8,758 nucleotides of DNA from Chitinophagaceae bacterium (lineage in GTDB: Bacteria > Bacteroidota > Bacteroidia > Chitinophagales > Chitinophagaceae): positions 1-8,758 of the forward strand of contig JALOMZ010000049.1 in NCBI GenBank assembly GCA_025455205.1, given 5' to 3'. Position 1 is the first letter of the stretch. The number at the start of each line of letters is the position of its first letter. The translations under genes and the position numbers were made by a program. Positions 5,721 to 8,758 of this stretch are shown one piece after another. A model generated the notes under the pieces. That model saw only the letters and a program-made list of their open reading frames with translations. It had not been told where the DNA came from and searched no databases.

Positions 5721-7376
5721 ATGAAAAGCACCGTTTCCGGCAACCTGGTAGACCTGCCCAGCCGGACCATATTCCCCGCCCATATTTCCTTTGAGAACGG
5801 CATTATCACGGCCATCGATAAGACCGGCGACGCGCCGCTGCCCGGGCAGCCCTATATCACCCCTGGCTTTGTGGATGCCCATGTGCATATTGAAAGCAGC
5901 ATGCTCATCCCATCGGAGTTTGCCCGCCTGGCCGTGGTGCATGGCACCGTGGCCACCGTAAGCGATCCGCATGAGATTGCCAACGTGAATGGCCTGGAAG
6001 GGGTGGAGTACATGATAGAGAACGGTAAGCAGGTGCCCTTCAAGTTCAGTTTTGGCGCCCCCAGCTGTGTGCCAGCCACGGTGTTCGAAACCGCCGGCGC
6101 CACCCTGGATGCCGCCGCGGTGACCGCCCTGCTCCAGCGGCCGGAAGTGCGTTACCTGAGCGAGATGATGAACTTTCCCGGCGTGCTGCACAAAGACCCG
6201 GAGGTAATGCAGAAGATTGCGGCAGCCCATGCCGCAGGCAAGCCGGTAGATGGCCATGCCCCGGGCCTGCGGGGCGATGCCGCCCAGCAATACATTGATG
6301 CGGGCATCAGTACCGACCATGAGTGCTTCACGGCCGAAGAAGCCCTCGACAAGCTGCAGCGGGGCATGAAGATCCTGATCCGCGAGGGCAGCGCGGCCCG
6401 CAACTTTGAGGCGCTTATTGGCCTGCTGCCGGAATGGTATGAACAGCTGATGTTCTGCAGCGACGACAAGCATCCCGACAGCCTGGTGCTGGGGCATATC
6501 AACCAACTCTGCGCCCGGGCCGTGGCCAAAGGCATGGATGTATTCCAGGTACTGCAGGTAGCCTGCGTGAACCCGGTGTTGCACTACAAGCTGCCTGTTG
6601 GCCTGCTGCGGATAGGTGACCCGGCCGATTTCCTGCTGCTGGAAAACCTCACTGAATTCAAGGTGCAGGAAACCTGGATCGACGGGCAAAAAGTGGCTGC
6701 CCATGGCCGATCAATGCTTGCATCTGTACCATGGCACAGTATAAACCAGTTCGATTGCCAGCCGATACGCGTGGAAGATCTGAGCTACCCCGTGAATAAA
6801 TGGGGCGATGAGGAAAATTTTGAACAGGTATATGTGATTGAGGCACTTGATGGCCAGCTCATCACCAACAAACTGGTGAAGCCCATCACCGACCTTGTGG
6901 TGAAGGAGGGCGCCCTGCACGCTTCTGTACCCAACGATATCCTCAAGCTGGTGGTGGTGAACCGCTACAATGCCGCCCCCATTGCCAAGAGTTTCATCCG
7001 CAACTTCGGATTGAAAAAAGGCGCCCTGGCTTCGAGCGTGGCGCACGACAGCCATAACATTGTGGCCGTGGGGGTAGATGATGAGAGCCTGTGCCGCGCC
7101 ATCAACCTCGTGATTGATGCCACGGGCGGTATTGCGGCTACCGATGGGTGGACCGACCAGGCCATGGCCCTGCCCGTGGCCGGCCTCATGACCAACCAGG
7201 ATGGCTACCAGGTGGCTGCCCGGTATGAACAGATCGACCGGTTTACCAAAGAAGTACTGGGTTCCACGCTGGGCTCACCTTTTATGACCCTGTCGTTCAT
7301 GGCCCTGCTGGTGATTCCCCATCTCAAACTCAGCGACAAGGGCTTGTTTGATGGCGACAGCTTCAGCTTTGTATAA
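5721..7376 (+). CDS. ade: Adenine deaminase
   Basis: A 551-residue enzyme of the amidohydrolase superfamily, close to the usual length for bacterial Ade. It deaminates adenine to hypoxanthine and ammonia (EC 3.5.4.2) in cytoplasmic purine salvage. Metal-site signatures: the HxH pair in GFVDAHVHIESS (His54, His56), SDPHEIANV (81-89), GHAPG (His179), STDHE (His200) and SDDKHP (247-252). The C-terminal domain carries ASSVAHDSHNIVAVG around 437-451, characteristic of this family rather than of other amidohydrolases. I place the start at the Met at 5721 (MKSTVSGNLVDL); an upstream Met at 5703 lies inside the duplicated TTTGCAGGA segment and has no family match. A promoter-like element lies 80 bases upstream. 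The downstream dipeptidase gene is 93 bases away and may be co-transcribed. All key residues that I can judge are intact. Confidence 0.96.
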   Translation: MKSTVSGNLVDLPSRTIFPAHISFENGIITAIDKTGDAPLPGQPYITPGFVDAHVHIESSMLIPSEFARLAVVHGTVATVSDPHEIANVNGLEGVEYMIENGKQVPFKFSFGAPSCVPATVFETAGATLDAAAVTALLQRPEVRYLSEMMNFPGVLHKDPEVMQKIAAAHAAGKPVDGHAPGLRGDAAQQYIDAGISTDHECFTAEEALDKLQRGMKILIREGSAARNFEALIGLLPEWYEQLMFCSDDKHPDSLVLGHINQLCARAVAKGMDVFQVLQVACVNPVLHYKLPVGLLRIGDPADFLLLENLTEFKVQETWIDGQKVAAHGRSMLASVPWHSINQFDCQPIRVEDLSYPVNKWGDEENFEQVYVIEALDGQLITNKLVKPITDLVVKEGALHASVPNDILKLVVVNRYNAAPIAKSFIRNFGLKKGALASSVAHDSHNIVAVGVDDESLCRAINLVIDATGGIAATDGWTDQAMALPVAGLMTNQDGYQVAARYEQIDRFTKEVLGSTLGSPFMTLSFMALLVIPHLKLSDKGLFDGDSFSFV

Positions 7377-7469
7377 GAAGACAGGCTGCTGCAAAACAGC
7401 CGCACAAAATGCCGCCGGCAAGCGGCAATTACCCGACCTTTGTGATCCACTTTTAAAACGATAGCTTTT
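7377..7469 (+). other. Gap between ade and the dipeptidase gene
   Basis: Two small hairpins are visible: GGCTG/CAGCC (7384-7401) and TGCCGC/GCGGCA (7410-7427). Neither is followed by a T-run, so I do not call a terminator. A GACCTTTG at 7435-7442 resembles a -7 element with one mismatch but has no TTG at the expected distance upstream. The dipeptidase may therefore be read from the ade transcript. Confidence 0.45.
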
Positions 7470-8758
7470 ATGAACCTGAACGCATACCTGGAAGCCAACA
7501 AGGACCGCTTCCTGGAAGAATTGCTTGCCTTGCTCCGTATTCCCAGCGTCAGCGCCCGCAGCGAACACAAGGGCGATATGCTCACCTGCGCCGAAGCCGT
7601 GAAAGCCAGCCTGCTGGCCGCCGGCGCCGATAAGGTGGAAATATACCCTACCAACGGACATCCGATAGTGTATGGCGAAAAGATCACCGATCCCGCCAAA
7701 CCCACCGTACTGGTTTACGGCCACTACGATGTGCAGCCCGCCGATCCGCTGGAACTCTGGCACAGCGGTCCCTTTGAGCCGGTTATCAAGGACGGAAAGA
7801 TTTATGCCCGTGGCTCTGCCGATGACAAGGGCCAGTTTTACATGCACGTAAAAGCCCTGGAAATGATGAATGCCGGTGGCGAAGTGCCTACCAATATCAA
7901 GTTCATCATTGAGGGCGAAGAAGAAATCGGCAGCCCCAACCTGGCCACCTTTGTTGCCACGCATAAGGAGTTACTGAAATGCGATGTGATCCTCATCAGC
8001 GACACGGCCATGATCAGCCTCGAGAACCCGAGCATTGATGTAGGTGTTCGCGGCCTCACCTATGTGGAGGTGGAAGTAACGGGCCCCAACCGCGACCTGC
8101 ACAGCGGTGTTTACGGTGGTGCCGTGGCCAACCCCGCCACCATCCTCTGCCAGATGATTGCCAGCCTGCACGACGAGAACAACCATATCACCATCCCCGG
8201 CTTCTACAACGATGTGCTGGTGGCCAGTGAAGAAGAGCGCGCCAAGATGGCCGAAGCGCCTTTTGATGAAGAGGAATACAAGCAGGACCTGGGCGTGCAG
8301 GAACTCTGGGGAGAAAAGGGATTCAGCACCAACGAAAGAACCGGCATCCGGCCCACGCTGGAAATAAACGGCATCTGGGGTGGCTATACCGGTGAAGGTT
8401 CCAAGACCGTATTGCCATCCAAGGCCTTTGCCAAGATCAGCTGCCGCCTGGTGCCCAACCAGGACAGCCACAAGATGGAAGCCTTACTGATCAATCACCT
8501 GAAAAGCATTGCCCCGCCCTATGTGCAGGTGGAAGTGCGCCCGCACCATGGCGGTGAGCCTTATGTTACCCCCATTGACAGCGTGCCGTACCAGGCAGCA
8601 GCGGCAGCCATTCGCGATACCTTTGGCAAGGATCCGATACCGGTACGCGGAGGTGGCAGTATTCCCATCTGTGCCCTTTTTGAAAAGGAACTGGGCGTGA
8701 AGATTGTGTTCCTGGGCTTTGGGCTCGACAGCGACAACCTGCACAGCCCCAATGAGAA
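7470..8758 (+). CDS. M20-family dipeptidase (3' end outside window)
   Basis: Partial gene, 429 codons visible with no stop before the right edge. It encodes a cytoplasmic zinc peptidase of the M20 family, similar to dipeptidases of the CNDP/carnosinase type, which hydrolyse dipeptides with two bound metal ions. Ligands and catalytic residues are in order: GHYDVQP (His85, Asp87), SADDKG (Asp118/119), IEGEEEIGS (Glu151 as probable general base, Glu152 as ligand), SDT (Asp178), DLHSG (His211, in the dimerisation-domain region) and the last ligand in NLHSPNE (His425). The lid/dimerisation domain lies between about 190 and 330. Family members usually have about 450-460 residues, so about 25-30 are missing here. 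ATG 7470 precedes a typical N-terminus (NKDRFLEELLALLRIPSVSA). There is no signal peptide. The exact peptide substrate cannot be told. Confidence 0.93.
   Translation, partial: MNLNAYLEANKDRFLEELLALLRIPSVSARSEHKGDMLTCAEAVKASLLAAGADKVEIYPTNGHPIVYGEKITDPAKPTVLVYGHYDVQPADPLELWHSGPFEPVIKDGKIYARGSADDKGQFYMHVKALEMMNAGGEVPTNIKFIIEGEEEIGSPNLATFVATHKELLKCDVILISDTAMISLENPSIDVGVRGLTYVEVEVTGPNRDLHSGVYGGAVANPATILCQMIASLHDENNHITIPGFYNDVLVASEEERAKMAEAPFDEEEYKQDLGVQELWGEKGFSTNERTGIRPTLEINGIWGGYTGEGSKTVLPSKAFAKISCRLVPNQDSHKMEALLINHLKSIAPPYVQVEVRPHHGGEPYVTPIDSVPYQAAAAAIRDTFGKDPIPVRGGGSIPICALFEKELGVKIVFLGFGLDSDNLHSPNE

Noticed and set aside
5513..5815. 100-codon minus-strand frame between the repeat and ade
   Set aside because: Half of it is antisense to the ade start and the rest translates the repeat arm. 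Such repeat-derived frames are easily annotated in error.
5397..6704. 435-codon open frame on the minus strand
   Set aside because: It lies antisense to ade and crosses the inverted-repeat element. The protein is rich in His, Gln and Gly as expected from the reverse of GC-rich codons, and it has no recognisable domain.
7435..7442. GACCTTTG as a promoter for the dipeptidase gene
   Set aside because: It is close to TAnnTTTG but lacks the first T, and no TTG or TTTG lies 19-21 bases upstream.

Overview
The window looks like chromosomal DNA of a GC-rich member of the Bacteroidota, probably close to Chitinophagaceae; that placement is inference. The support is the RpsL and RpsG protein sequences, the lack of Shine-Dalgarno sequences before starts, and a textbook Bacteroidota promoter (TTTG, 19-nt spacer, TAnnTTTG) before rpsL. 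It holds eight protein-coding genes, two cut by the window edges. I see no tRNA, rRNA, CRISPR array or transposase gene.

Left part (1-2550): the 3' part of a branched-chain aminotransferase gene (ilvE) runs rightward to a strong intrinsic terminator at 647-677. Facing it are two leftward genes joined by an ATGA stop/start overlap: a class I SAM-dependent methyltransferase of unassigned function (1622-2359), then a UbiA-superfamily prenyltransferase with homogentisate-phytyltransferase-like motifs (693-1625).

Middle (2554-4044): divergent from that pair is a 496-residue membrane protein. Its N-terminal half resembles phytol/dolichol kinases (VTE5-like) and its C-terminal half is a DUF92 domain (VTE6-like prenyl-phosphate kinase). 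With the two leftward genes it could form a prenol salvage and aromatic prenylation module: prenol to prenyl phosphate to prenyl diphosphate, transfer to an aromatic head group, then methylation. This is the most interesting part of the window, and the pathway is an inference from family membership and gene order.

Right part (4183-8758): rpsL and rpsG form a short ribosomal protein operon with its own promoter and terminator. The next 603 bases carry no gene. They hold the terminator, an inverted-repeat element of about 360 bases (5223-5580) built from GTCCC...GGGAC hairpins, and a probable promoter for the next gene inside a partly duplicated segment. Then come adenine deaminase (ade) for purine salvage and, 93 bases on, an M20-family dipeptidase that runs off the right edge.
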